A stretch of 10,768 nucleotides of DNA from an uncultured Synergistia bacterium (GCA_937888925.1 CALARM010001211.1:1-10768), one strand, 5' to 3'; shown: positions 1 through 7,620, counted from the first letter of the stretch. The notes: generated from the sequence alone by a model not told the origin. Translations and numbers: made by a program.

Positions 1-1042
1 TAGAAGAAGATACCTGAACCTCAGTCCCGTCAGAACCAGGTATAAGAAGAAGAATTTCTTCTCCTCCGATACCGCGATCAGAGAGAAGATCGGCACTGTG
101 GGTACTCATAATAATCTGTCTTTTCCTTTTTTTCTGTAATTTACTAATCAAAGAAGGGATTTTATTTACTATTTCGGCATTTAGAGATAATTCCGGTTCC
201 TCTAATAATAATAAAGAATCTCCTTCCAGTAATGACCATAGAAAACCAATTAACCTTAAAGTTCCATCGGAAAACTGATCTTCTCTTTGCTTCCCGGCTT
301 TCGGTCTCCAGTGTTCATAAATCGCTTCAAGATGAGGTATTCCTGATTCATCTTTAATAAGAGATAACTTTTTTAGTTGTGGCACAGCTATACGAAGCGC
401 ATCTTCAATTTTTTTGAGTCGTGACTTTTGTGTCCTTTCAGAAGTTTTCGCAACACGTTCCAGAAAACTTCTTCCAAAGGGATCTCCTGGAATACCAGGT
501 CCCAGGAAGGCATCAGGATGACGTATAAGTTGCGGAACAAGATGCAGATAAAGAATAGAATCGAAAAATTTCGCTATTTCTCTAAAAGATTGATTAGCAT
601 TTATCTGTTCAAGATGTGTCTGGGTAAGTCGAATTTTATCTTTTTTATCATTTTCATCTGGCCGATCAAGTAAAAGTTTATTTTCTTTCCACACTTTTTC
701 GTAGACAAGGCAGGGTTTACGATATCCTCGTTCTTGTTTAATTCCAAGAGCATATTTCCATAAAGGACTCTGTCCGGAACTCTCAGTAAGATGTATTTCT
801 ATTTTAACATCCGGGTCTTCTCTTGCAGAAAGGCAGCGAAGTTTTGTAATGCCACCACGGTCGTTAACGGCTTTCTGAAGGCCTCCTCCCTGTTTGACTA
901 TATCATAAAGAAAACGCAATACATCAAGAAAATTTGACTTTCCACATGCATTTGGACCTACAAGAAAAATTCTCTCTCCCATATCAACATCTACAGATCT
1001 AAAATTTCGCCAATTTTTCAGGCTTATATGAGAAACTATCAT
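1..1042 (-). CDS. AAA/ABC-type ATPase (RecF/AAA_21-like), 3' end outside window
   Basis: The reading frame is open from ATG at 1042 to the window edge (347 codons), so the C-terminus is missing. Seen: Walker A GPNACGKS at residues 29-36, just after a short N-terminal strand segment (ISLKNWRNFRS) typical of RecF/SMC-like ATPases; an ABC-signature-like FSDGT near 257-261; Walker B with LLLLEEPELS around 277-286 (E281/E282); and a switch histidine in MSTHS (H315). This order is that of the AAA_21 class of stand-alone ATPases, which includes many defence ATPases (OLD-, PARIS- and retron-associated types). The start is supported by GAGG at about 1051-1054, 8 bases upstream. It lies 42 bp downstream of the helicase stop on the same strand and is probably co-transcribed. 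The partner nuclease or toxin expected for such ATPases would be encoded to the left. ATPase class is confident; the exact family and role in this operon are inferred. Confidence 0.88.
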   Translation of the reverse strand, partial: MIVSHISLKNWRNFRSVDVDMGERIFLVGPNACGKSNFLDVLRFLYDIVKQGGGLQKAVNDRGGITKLRCLSAREDPDVKIEIHLTESSGQSPLWKYALGIKQERGYRKPCLVYEKVWKENKLLLDRPDENDKKDKIRLTQTHLEQINANQSFREIAKFFDSILYLHLVPQLIRHPDAFLGPGIPGDPFGRSFLERVAKTSERTQKSRLKKIEDALRIAVPQLKKLSLIKDESGIPHLEAIYEHWRPKAGKQREDQFSDGTLRLIGFLWSLLEGDSLLLLEEPELSLNAEIVNKIPSLISKLQKKRKRQIIMSTHSADLLSDRGIGGEEILLLIPGSDGTEVQVSSS

Positions 1043-1084
1043 ATTCTATACCTCAAATAATTATTTATTCTAAAATAAAATCAG

Positions 1085-4000
1085 TCAAACTGTTAGTTTT
1101 ACAGCTTTTTTCCAATCACCTGCATCAGCCAGATACCTTACAACAGTCCTTTCTTCTCTTACATCCATATTATTAAAAGGATCCTGGATTATATGAAGTT
1201 CCGGACTGATTTTACACTTATTTACTATATAAAGCCAGTAAAGATGACGGAGTCTATCTGCTTTTACCCATTCGTTCGTTGTAAGAGCAATTGCTCCGTC
1301 AGATGCCCTGCCTTTTACTTCTATATAACGTATATCTTCCCCGTCAGGAGAAACTGAACGAATATCAAACCCAAGATTCTGAGAACTTACATCCTCTGGA
1401 ATACGTCCCTCTTTCCTTTCATATTCCATGGCATATTCCATAGCAATAAGTTCAACCTCATCATCCCTGTGCATGGTATCTTTTAGTTGAGGATCTTTAA
1501 TTGACATAGGGAAAACAGCAGTTAATCCAATAATTTCAGGAGCTACAGGGTATATCTCTTTTTCCTTTTCTACTTCATTCAATCGTTCTTTTTTCCTTAT
1601 TTTAATATTTGCAAGCCTCTTCTTTTCTTCACTTATGGCAAGAAGCATATCTTCACCGGAAAAAGCTCTTTCTTCATACTGCATAAGCTTTTCAGTACTT
1701 TTATTTATAAGAACCTTAAAGGATTCATTCAAATATTTTTCTTTTATTTCCAGTTCATGGAGACGTTCTTTTTTTATTTCTTCAAGATATGAAGAAGAAA
1801 TATTTTTAAAGAAAAAGCCTTTAATTTCTTTATTTTTTGCTGTTTTCTGCGACAGTTCTTTAATAGAATAATCATTATACCCTGCCGGCTTTAAATCATG
1901 AAGAATAAAAGCACCCGCTGCCTGCATATGCCCGTTACTTTTCTCTTTAATAGCAAATATACGGCGGGATATTTCTCTTCCAAGACCATCTCTTACAGTA
2001 CCTTCTACAAACCATAAAAGGTATGGTTCCTCACTTTCAGGATCCTGAAATATGGCTCCCTTTTCAAGATGGGGAATAGTTTCTTTTAATGTTTCTTCCA
2101 GAACTGATTCAAATAAAGAATGGCCGGGAGAGAAAAGATGAACCTTTGAAGGATCATCTTTATCCAGGTCTTCTTTACGGAAAGTAAAAGCCGGATATGA
2201 AGACTTTACTTCTCCAAATCTGCGACGGAATGTACGGTCATCTTCTCTGCGTAATTTATGGGAAACTTTCTCCAGTCTGAAGCGTCCGTCTGCACGTTTT
2301 TGAATTTCTTTCCCGTCAGAAATAAAAGAATAGGCATCAGTAAAATATCTTTCAATATATTCAGGCATAAGCCTCTGTGCTCTTGAATGATTTTCTTCAT
2401 TTTTTATATCGGGAAGATTTACATAACGTTTTGCAAGACCCAGTTCTTTTGCTTCTTCTATTGTTTTCTGATGTTCTTCACTTACAGCCTTATCAATGGA
2501 CTTAATAACATCAGTAAGTTTTCTCCTGTTAGAAATGCAATCCATAATAAGTTCACTCAACTTTATATTTGAATCATCTAACAGATCTCCCAGTATATCA
2601 AAAACTCTGTCTGATCCTAGATCTTTTTTCATTCTTTCTATTTTTTCCAGGAGTTTACCAAGTACATCACCTTCACGGGTATCTTTTGCTACCATATTGA
2701 ATATAAAAACTTCGTTTTTCTGCCCGATACGATGGATACGGCCCATTCTCTGTTCAAGGCGATTGGGATTCCAGGGAATATCATAGTTTACCATCTGATT
2801 ACAGAATTGAAGGTTAATCGATTCACCGCCAGCTTCAGTGGCTATCATAATCTGACAGGTTTTATCCTGTTTAAACAGTTCCTGTGCTTCCCTGCGCTGG
2901 TCCAGACTTTTAGATCCATCTATAGTTACGACTTTAAATCCCTGGCGTGTCAGGTTTTCTACAAGGTAATTCAACGTATCTTTTGCTTCAGTAAAAATAA
3001 GAAGTTTTTCTTTTCGTTCAATAATACCTTCTTTTTTCATTACTGTATCCATAAGTTCCAGAAGCTTTGTTTCCATACCACCTGTTTCAACTTCAAAAGC
3101 CTGTCCTGCCAGATCAGCGAGAAGCTCTATTTCTGTTTCAAGTTCCTCTTCTGAATCTGACATAGAAAGCCTCTCTAATAATTCTTCTTCCACACCCCAG
3201 CGCTGCATTTCTTCCATATCATCAAAATTATCAATATCAATACCTTCTGACGTCAGCTTATCTTCATCAAACAGAAGCTCTTTTCTTATTGATTTATATC
3301 TTTTCACTTCTTCCAGTAATTCGCTGAGCTTTTTCTTTCTTCTCTCTAAAGAAAGTCTGATTGCTCTTACAGATGATGCAAGACGACGTTGAAGAAGCAT
3401 CATAACAAAACCAACACTACGTTTACCCTGCTGTATAGCACGATTAAAATGGTCTGATACATAACTGGTAACTGCTTCATATAAATTCTTTTCTGCATCG
3501 GAGAGCTTCACATAAACAGTTTTAGGAGTCCTTTCCGGGAAAAGTTTATTTCCATCAAATTTTACCATTTCTTCCTTCAGCCTTCTGAGAAAAATTGGAT
3601 TTTCTTTACTTCTTACAGCTTTTTCAAGAATCTGATGGTCTGAAAAGAGATCTTTATCCAGAAGTTCGAGAAGAAGTCTGAAATTTTCAGAATCACCTTT
3701 ATGGGGAGTTGCAGTAAGAAGAACCATATGCTTTGTCCTTTGTGATAGTTCTTCTCCAAGGCGATAAAGCTTTTTTTTATCAATCTTTACTCTTTTTTTT
3801 CCGTAGCTGTAAGCAGCCATTTTATGAGCCTCATCAACAATAACCAGATCCCATTCCACTTCTTTAAGAGCATCAAGAGGGACATCCATTGCAGACCAAT
3901 AAAGTGAAGTAATACATCGATCATATTCGTGCCAGCAATTCTTACCTGTAAGATTATTTTTCATTGCACCATCAATAATAGTAAAATCCTCACTGAATTT

Positions 4001-4522
4001 TTCTTTTAATTCTTCCTGCCACTGTCTTTTAATAAGAGGAGGGACTAAAATTAAAATCCTATCTGCAATTCCTCTGTAACGAAGTTCTTTTAAAAGAAGA
4101 CCTGCCATTATGGTTTTACCAGCTCCTGGATCATCGGCAAGTAAAAATCTGATTACAGGTTGTCTGAGAAGATAAGAATAAACAGCTTCCAGTTGATGCG
4201 GAAGAGGATCAATTTGAGAAATACTTACTGCAAAATAAGGATCATATTCATAAGCAAGGCGAATTCTTCTTGATTCGATAGCCAGATGAAAAGCAAGAGA
4301 ATTTCCTGTAAAATCAAGCCCCTGATGTCCAGCAATAATTTCTAACCTTTCCAACTGACTTTTATCAATCATTGTTCCTTCATAAGAGGTACGTGTATCA
4401 CGGCCAACTGCATCTATTTGAAGAGTAAAACCAAAATCATCAACACTGAGCACTCTTACCGCTTCAGGCCAAAAAGAACCTTTCAGAACCATACCCTTTT
4501 TAATATCTTTTAGTTCTGACAT
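1085..4522 (-). CDS. SNF2-family helicase with C-terminal DUF3883 domain (DISARM DrmD-related)
   Basis: The product is a 1145-residue ATP-dependent DNA helicase or translocase. Seen: an N-terminal beta-rich domain (1-65); LADDPGAGKT (128-137, motif I); VIVDEAHK (227-234, motif II); LLTATPHKG (268-276, motif III); KLLIFTEAKDT (506-516, motif IV); ATEAGGESINLQ (561-572, motif V); and NRLEQRMGRIHRIGQ (587-601, motif VI), so both RecA-like lobes look intact. A Glu/Lys-rich insert at about 390-490 separates them. A long helical region (about 890-990) precedes a C-terminal DUF3883/NOV_C-like domain (about 1030-1110) with D1053, E1068 and K1070 in GFDI...YIEVKGR, a pattern resembling PD-(D/E)XK nucleases. 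Family knowledge: helicases with LADDPGAGKT plus DUF3883 occur in defence islands, often with methylases and ATPases, and are related to DISARM DrmD. Nuclease activity is inference. The start ATG at 4522 follows a G-run (GGGGGTC) about 7 bases upstream. Confidence 0.95.
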   Translation of the reverse strand: MSELKDIKKGMVLKGSFWPEAVRVLSVDDFGFTLQIDAVGRDTRTSYEGTMIDKSQLERLEIIAGHQGLDFTGNSLAFHLAIESRRIRLAYEYDPYFAVSISQIDPLPHQLEAVYSYLLRQPVIRFLLADDPGAGKTIMAGLLLKELRYRGIADRILILVPPLIKRQWQEELKEKFSEDFTIIDGAMKNNLTGKNCWHEYDRCITSLYWSAMDVPLDALKEVEWDLVIVDEAHKMAAYSYGKKRVKIDKKKLYRLGEELSQRTKHMVLLTATPHKGDSENFRLLLELLDKDLFSDHQILEKAVRSKENPIFLRRLKEEMVKFDGNKLFPERTPKTVYVKLSDAEKNLYEAVTSYVSDHFNRAIQQGKRSVGFVMMLLQRRLASSVRAIRLSLERRKKKLSELLEEVKRYKSIRKELLFDEDKLTSEGIDIDNFDDMEEMQRWGVEEELLERLSMSDSEEELETEIELLADLAGQAFEVETGGMETKLLELMDTVMKKEGIIERKEKLLIFTEAKDTLNYLVENLTRQGFKVVTIDGSKSLDQRREAQELFKQDKTCQIMIATEAGGESINLQFCNQMVNYDIPWNPNRLEQRMGRIHRIGQKNEVFIFNMVAKDTREGDVLGKLLEKIERMKKDLGSDRVFDILGDLLDDSNIKLSELIMDCISNRRKLTDVIKSIDKAVSEEHQKTIEEAKELGLAKRYVNLPDIKNEENHSRAQRLMPEYIERYFTDAYSFISDGKEIQKRADGRFRLEKVSHKLRREDDRTFRRRFGEVKSSYPAFTFRKEDLDKDDPSKVHLFSPGHSLFESVLEETLKETIPHLEKGAIFQDPESEEPYLLWFVEGTVRDGLGREISRRIFAIKEKSNGHMQAAGAFILHDLKPAGYNDYSIKELSQKTAKNKEIKGFFFKNISSSYLEEIKKERLHELEIKEKYLNESFKVLINKSTEKLMQYEERAFSGEDMLLAISEEKKRLANIKIRKKERLNEVEKEKEIYPVAPEIIGLTAVFPMSIKDPQLKDTMHRDDEVELIAMEYAMEYERKEGRIPEDVSSQNLGFDIRSVSPDGEDIRYIEVKGRASDGAIALTTNEWVKADRLRHLYWLYIVNKCKISPELHIIQDPFNNMDVREERTVVRYLADAGDWKKAVKLTV

Positions 4523-4543
4523 ACTAGACCCCCAAATTTACAA

Positions 4544-4598
4544 ATATTAATATTATTCAAGTATTCTTGACAAGAAAGTAAAAACCCTTCAATATAAA
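4544..4598. promoter_or_regulatory. Possible divergent promoters with overlapping CAAG/CTTG palindromes
   Basis: On the plus strand, TTGACA (4567-4572) is followed after 18 bases by AATATA (4591-4596). On the minus strand, TTGTCA (4573-4568) is followed after 18 bases by TAATAT (4549-4544), about 22 bases before the helicase start. The shared -35 area contains CAAG-tatt-CTTG-a-CAAG (4558-4574), two overlapping inverted repeats that could bind a repressor controlling both directions. The hexamers match the sigma-70 consensus moderately. No transcript evidence is available, and there is no convincing gene directly downstream on the plus strand. Confidence 0.4.
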
Positions 4599-4853
4599 AG
4601 GCAGAAACGCGTGTTTTTTAGACGAAGATTAAGGGGTAATCCTAAAACATTTCACATCTACTTGTGTCACTCCCCCCGAACGCCCCCAAAACCGCCATCA
4701 TCTCCCAAATTAACGGGCACGTTCACAGTAATTCTATCCTGTGGAAATAGGGCACTCAGAGCACATTTAGACCGGTTACAGGCCATATTACCGGCACTCA
4801 GGCCATAATAATAATATATATCAATTCCTATGAAAGCGGTAAAAGCCCGTTAA
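4599..4853. other. Gene-free junction stretch with a C-rich block and short repeats
   Basis: Together with the promoter area before it, this makes more than 300 bases without a convincing gene. It is richer in G+C than the DNA to its right. It contains runs of six and five C at 4672-4677 and 4683-4687, two copies of CAGGCCATA (4779-4787, 4799-4807), two copies of GGCACTCAG (4751-4759, 4793-4801), and a short inverted pair CCGGT/ACCGG (4772-4776, 4790-4794). AAAGCGGTA at 4833-4841 recurs at 10711-10719. A 65-codon open frame at 4611-4808 has no ribosome site and a low-complexity composition, and I do not call it. The stretch may be gene debris at a module boundary. Confidence 0.5.
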
Positions 4854-5036
4854 ATGGCAGTTTTTCAGGGGTACTATCCAGGGCAGGAGCTGAGGAATTT
4901 TAAAGACATAGACAGGGTAAAGGAAAGAACCCTTAAATTAATGAGTGAGTCAGCAGAAAAAGAGAAAGTGGAAATAGTTGAAGCATGGAAGAAGAAAACG
5001 GAGGAACTGGAAAAGCCTTGGTGGAAGTTCTGGTAA
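4854..5036 (+). CDS. Small helical ORF or gene remnant ending in KPWWKFW
   Basis: A 60-codon frame begins at ATG 4854, immediately after an in-frame TAA (4851-4853). There is no clear ribosome site there. An alternative start is ATG 4941 (MSESAEKEK...), which has AAAGGAAAG upstream. The product is a charged, mostly helical peptide (DIDRVKERTLKLMSESAEKEK onward) finishing in KPWWKFW. The same kind of tail closes the HTH/coiled-coil protein at 5298-6173 (KPWYKRLW) and is encoded again at 7550-7570. The simplest reading is the 3' end of a decayed coiled-coil paralogue, with a tiny functional protein as the alternative. No function can be assigned. Confidence 0.45.
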   Translation: MAVFQGYYPGQELRNFKDIDRVKERTLKLMSESAEKEKVEIVEAWKKKTEELEKPWWKFW

Positions 5037-5068
5037 GTAACGACCTAAATTAAATTTAGACCGTCACT

Positions 5069-5116
5069 ATGCAAGCAGTATGATAGAGTTCTTTTCATAA
5101 AGAAACATTTACCCTG
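5069..5116 (+). repeat. Left copy of an imperfect direct repeat (partner 10674-10732)
   Basis: Three blocks occur in the same order as near the right end of the window: ATGCAAGCAG (5069-5078), TTCTTTTCATAAAG (5089-5102) and TTTACCCT (5108-5115). The partner blocks are at 10674-10683, 10700-10714 and 10724-10731. Block spacing is 5-6 bases longer in the right copy. It lies in the non-coding gap 5037-5297, which also holds an odd palindrome CTAAATTAAATTTAG (5045-5059). Confidence 0.45.
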
Positions 5117-5264
5117 TTTCCCTCAAAATATACATGAAACTTCTGCCGGCCTTTTCGAGGGGATGGGCAAAAAAGGAAATATTAATTTATCTTTATGTAT
5201 AACAGATGTTTTTTTACCTGCAGGATCTTCTTCTCCATCTCACGAATAATCCCACCTGTGAAGA

Positions 5265-5295
5265 TGTTATAACACTAAACTAACAAGGTGATAAC
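5265..5295 (+). promoter_or_regulatory. Candidate autoregulatory operators upstream of the HTH gene
   Basis: A perfect palindrome TGTTATAACA (5265-5274) includes TATAAC, which could serve as a -10 hexamer. A second, one-mismatch copy GTGATAAC (5288-5295) overlaps the ribosome-binding sequence AAGGTGA (5285-5291) of the gene at 5298. Further copies lie inside that gene at 5397-5404 (GTTATAAC) and 5484-5493 (TGTTATAACA, perfect). The positions fit binding by the HTH protein itself, with repression of transcription or translation. This is inferred from site placement only. No good -35 is visible. Confidence 0.5.
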
Positions 5296-5297
5296 AA

Positions 5298-6173
5298 ATG
5301 AAACAATCCGATAATTTAACTATCCCTGAAATAGCTAAACTTTTAAATAAAACAACTAACACATGTTACAGGTATGTTAGAGAAAAGAAACTTAACGTTA
5401 TAACAGTGTTAAAACATGGGAAAAACATTGTTACAGTAGAAAAGTCAGAATTAGAAAGGTTTTGTAAAGAAAATGATATTAAGTGTTATAACAATGTTAC
5501 AATAGATGTTAATTCCTCTTCTCCCTCTGATATGACAGGGGTTATTGAACAGACCATTAATAAAACTTTAAATCAGATGGCAAGACCTATGGAGGAACAA
5601 GCTTTATTTGTAGCAGGTAAATTATCAGCAGAAAATCAGTTTCTTAAAGATAGACTTGAAACTGTATTGAGTGAATATAAAGATTTGCAGGAAAGAGTAA
5701 AAGCATTACCTGATAAAGAACTTTTTGAGAGAATACAGTTAGAAAATCAGGATCTTAATAATAAGCTCCAGGGCATCCAGCAGGAGAAGGAAAAAGAAAT
5801 TAAGAGTAAACTCTCACAGATAGAGATCCTGGAGAAAGAAAAAGAAGATATTCTATCCAGGGCAGAGATCATCCAGAAGGAGAAAGAGGAGCAGGAACGA
5901 AAAACAGAAGGTTTAAATCAGGTCTTACTTGATAATGCCAATAATATAAAAGAACTGGCTAAAGAAAAAGAAAATTTCTCCTCTGTGTTAAAAGAGCATG
6001 AATCTACTATAAAGGAAAAGGAAAGAGTAATTAAAGAACTGGATGAACTTCACCGGCAGGAGCTGGAGCAGATAAAAAAACAATCAGAAGAAGAAAAAAA
6101 AGCGGTAATAAATGAATGTAAAAAGCAATTACAGGAGTATATGAATAAACCCTGGTATAAAAGATTATGGTAA
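5298..6173 (+). CDS. HTH/coiled-coil DNA-binding protein, candidate plasmid partition factor (pSK1 Par or KfrA-like)
   Basis: The product has 291 residues. Seen: an N-terminal helix-turn-helix of the MerR/excisionase type (about 7-60: LTIPEIAKLLNKTTNTCYRYV, then a wing-like NVITVLKHGKNIVTV and a closing helix); a polar linker (about 65-85); a very long Glu/Lys/Gln-rich coiled coil (about 105-282); and a short aromatic tail KPWYKRLW (284-291). This architecture matches single-protein plasmid segregation and regulatory proteins such as staphylococcal pSK1 Par and KfrA, which bind sites near their own promoter through the N-terminus and oligomerise through the coil. The match is architectural, not from alignment. 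AAGGTGA 6 bases before ATG 5298 supports the start. GTTATAAC palindromes upstream and within codons 34-66 suggest autoregulation or a centromere-like site. The TIR-like gene follows 41 bp downstream. Alternatives are a phage or plasmid transcriptional regulator or a nucleoid-binding protein. Confidence 0.8.
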   Translation: MKQSDNLTIPEIAKLLNKTTNTCYRYVREKKLNVITVLKHGKNIVTVEKSELERFCKENDIKCYNNVTIDVNSSSPSDMTGVIEQTINKTLNQMARPMEEQALFVAGKLSAENQFLKDRLETVLSEYKDLQERVKALPDKELFERIQLENQDLNNKLQGIQQEKEKEIKSKLSQIEILEKEKEDILSRAEIIQKEKEEQERKTEGLNQVLLDNANNIKELAKEKENFSSVLKEHESTIKEKERVIKELDELHRQELEQIKKQSEEEKKAVINECKKQLQEYMNKPWYKRLW

Positions 6174-6214
6174 AATTTTACATTAGGTTTTATATTTAAG
6201 AATAGAGGTGAATA

Positions 6215-7444
6215 ATGTATAAAATATTTTATTCTTGGCAATCAGATTTAGATAGTAAGGTTACTAGAAACTTCATTGAAGATGCTATAAAAAAAGCCAT
6301 AAAAGAAATTAAAAAATCCTATGACTTAGAAGTATGTATTGATAGAGACACTAAAAATATTCCTGGTTCACCTGAAATCTCAAGCACTATTTTTGAAAAA
6401 ATTAAAAATAGCCATGTTTTTATAGGTGATGTAAGTATAATAAATAAAGAAAATCAGGATGAAAAGCGAAAAACACCTAATCCCAATGTATTATTAGAAT
6501 TGGGGTATGCAGCTGGGATTTTAAGCTGGGATAACATAATATGCATATGTAACGAAGCATATGGAAAATCTAAAGAATTACCATTTGATTTGAGAAATCG
6601 GACGATTATACTTTATAGTCTTAATTCAGATGATATAGATAAAAATGAAAGAAAAAAAACATTAATCTGTAAAATAAAAAATGCAATTGAATCATGTATA
6701 TTGTCAAAATTAGATAATAAAAAGGATGACGTGAAAGAGACAATAGAGAGACATAAAAAAATTATAGAGAATAGATTAAATCGTAAATCGCAATATGGAT
6801 ATATGAGTCTTTATTGTTATCCAAATAAAATAGTAAAAATTAATGAAGAAAGATTAAAATGTATATTTGCATTGGCTAAAAAAAGTATGTCTGAATATGG
6901 TGAAGAATTATATTATTCAAAAATAAATCCTATCCCGAATGGTTATTTTGCAAATTACCCTGAAAATGAGAATTACTTAAAAACATATATTGTTACTTGT
7001 TACTTTAATGGTTTTATTGCTTTAGATTGCTATATTAACTTAAATTTCTGGGTAGATAAAATGCAGGATACAGAATATGAATTTTACTTAACACATTTTA
7101 CGTATATTATTCAAAAACATTTACAATTAACAAAAGAAATATTAGAAGGTTATTGTGATGAAATAAGTTTAATTTTAAATTTTGAATCTTTAGATAAATT
7201 TTTTATACCTGAATATGTAGGAGTACGTGTTGTAAAGAAAAATTTTTGCCAAGTTTTTTCCGAACCTATTGAGCAAAGTATGAAACTATCTGAAATACAT
7301 GGAAGAAATAAATGGAATTGTATCATTCCAAAAGTTATTGATATTCTTAATCAAATAGTTAGAATATTTGGATTGTCTAAAATACCTCAAAATTACTGGG
7401 ATGATAAAGAAATTTTAAATCATGCAAAGCAGTTACCCATGTAA
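6215..7444 (+). CDS. TIR-like (nucleoside-deoxyribosyltransferase fold) protein, candidate defence effector
   Basis: The product has 409 residues. Seen: an N-terminal alpha/beta domain (about 1-135) opening with KIFYSWQSD (3-11), then DTKNIPGSPEIS (45-56), HVFIGDVS (67-74), and NPNVLLELGYA (89-99) with a conserved glutamate, E95, in the place of the catalytic Glu of TIR/NDT-like enzymes, followed by LPFDLRNRTIILY (122-134). Family knowledge: YSWQSD...NPNVLLELGYA proteins belong to the broad TIR/STIR-like group, whose defence members often consume NAD+ or sense nucleotides. A charged helical linker (about 145-190) leads to an aromatic-rich C-terminal region (190-409) that I do not recognise; it could be the sensor or partner-binding part. 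The start is firm: GAGGTG lies 5 bases before ATG 6215. The gene may share a transcript with the HTH gene, 41 bp upstream. The fold call is good; NADase activity and an anti-phage role are inference. Confidence 0.8.
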   Translation: MYKIFYSWQSDLDSKVTRNFIEDAIKKAIKEIKKSYDLEVCIDRDTKNIPGSPEISSTIFEKIKNSHVFIGDVSIINKENQDEKRKTPNPNVLLELGYAAGILSWDNIICICNEAYGKSKELPFDLRNRTIILYSLNSDDIDKNERKKTLICKIKNAIESCILSKLDNKKDDVKETIERHKKIIENRLNRKSQYGYMSLYCYPNKIVKINEERLKCIFALAKKSMSEYGEELYYSKINPIPNGYFANYPENENYLKTYIVTCYFNGFIALDCYINLNFWVDKMQDTEYEFYLTHFTYIIQKHLQLTKEILEGYCDEISLILNFESLDKFFIPEYVGVRVVKKNFCQVFSEPIEQSMKLSEIHGRNKWNCIIPKVIDILNQIVRIFGLSKIPQNYWDDKEILNHAKQLPM

Positions 7445-7516
7445 CCGTATTGTAATATATTTTCAGTAAAATTGAATTAAAAAAATCGGATATCTTAACT
7501 TCACATTTAAAATTGA

Positions 7517-7573
7517 CATGGGCATAAGGAACTACAAGCTGGAGAAAAAAAGCCCTGGTGGAAATTCTGGTAA
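7517..7573 (+). pseudogene. Remnant encoding a KKPWWKFW tail
   Basis: Between the stop codon TGA at 7514-7516 and TAA at 7571-7573, one frame reads HGHKELQAGEKKPWWKFW. There is no start codon, so it looks like the broken 3' end of a gene. At DNA level 7551-7573 matches 5014-5036 (the tail of the ORF at 4854) at 21 of 23 positions, including the stop. The flanks have diverged. Loss or replacement of the upstream part by recombination is a reasonable explanation. Confidence 0.5.
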
Positions 7574-7620
7574 TTTACAATATATTTATGAAGACATAAG
7601 GGTATATTAAATATTGATGT

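Noticed and set aside
428..673. Plus-strand open frame opposite the ATPase
   Set aside because: It is antisense to the conserved ATPase frame and has no start signal.
937..960. Cysteine in the ATPase Walker A (GPNACGKS) as a possible defect
   Set aside because: The position is one of the variable residues of GxxxxGK[ST]; G29, G34, K35 and S36 are intact, so no loss of function is implied.
1635..3154. Several plus-strand open frames opposite the helicase
   Set aside because: They are antisense to a clearly conserved helicase, lack ribosome sites and are rich in Phe/Ser/Leu, as expected from the complement of A-rich codons.
4672..4706. G-quadruplex on the minus strand
   Set aside because: Only three runs of three or more G, with long uneven loops; other runs are pairs. 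Not a convincing four-tract motif.
4611..4808. Plus-strand open frame of 65 codons
   Set aside because: No ribosome site, Pro/Arg/Leu-rich low-complexity product caused by the C-rich block, and no recognisable domain.
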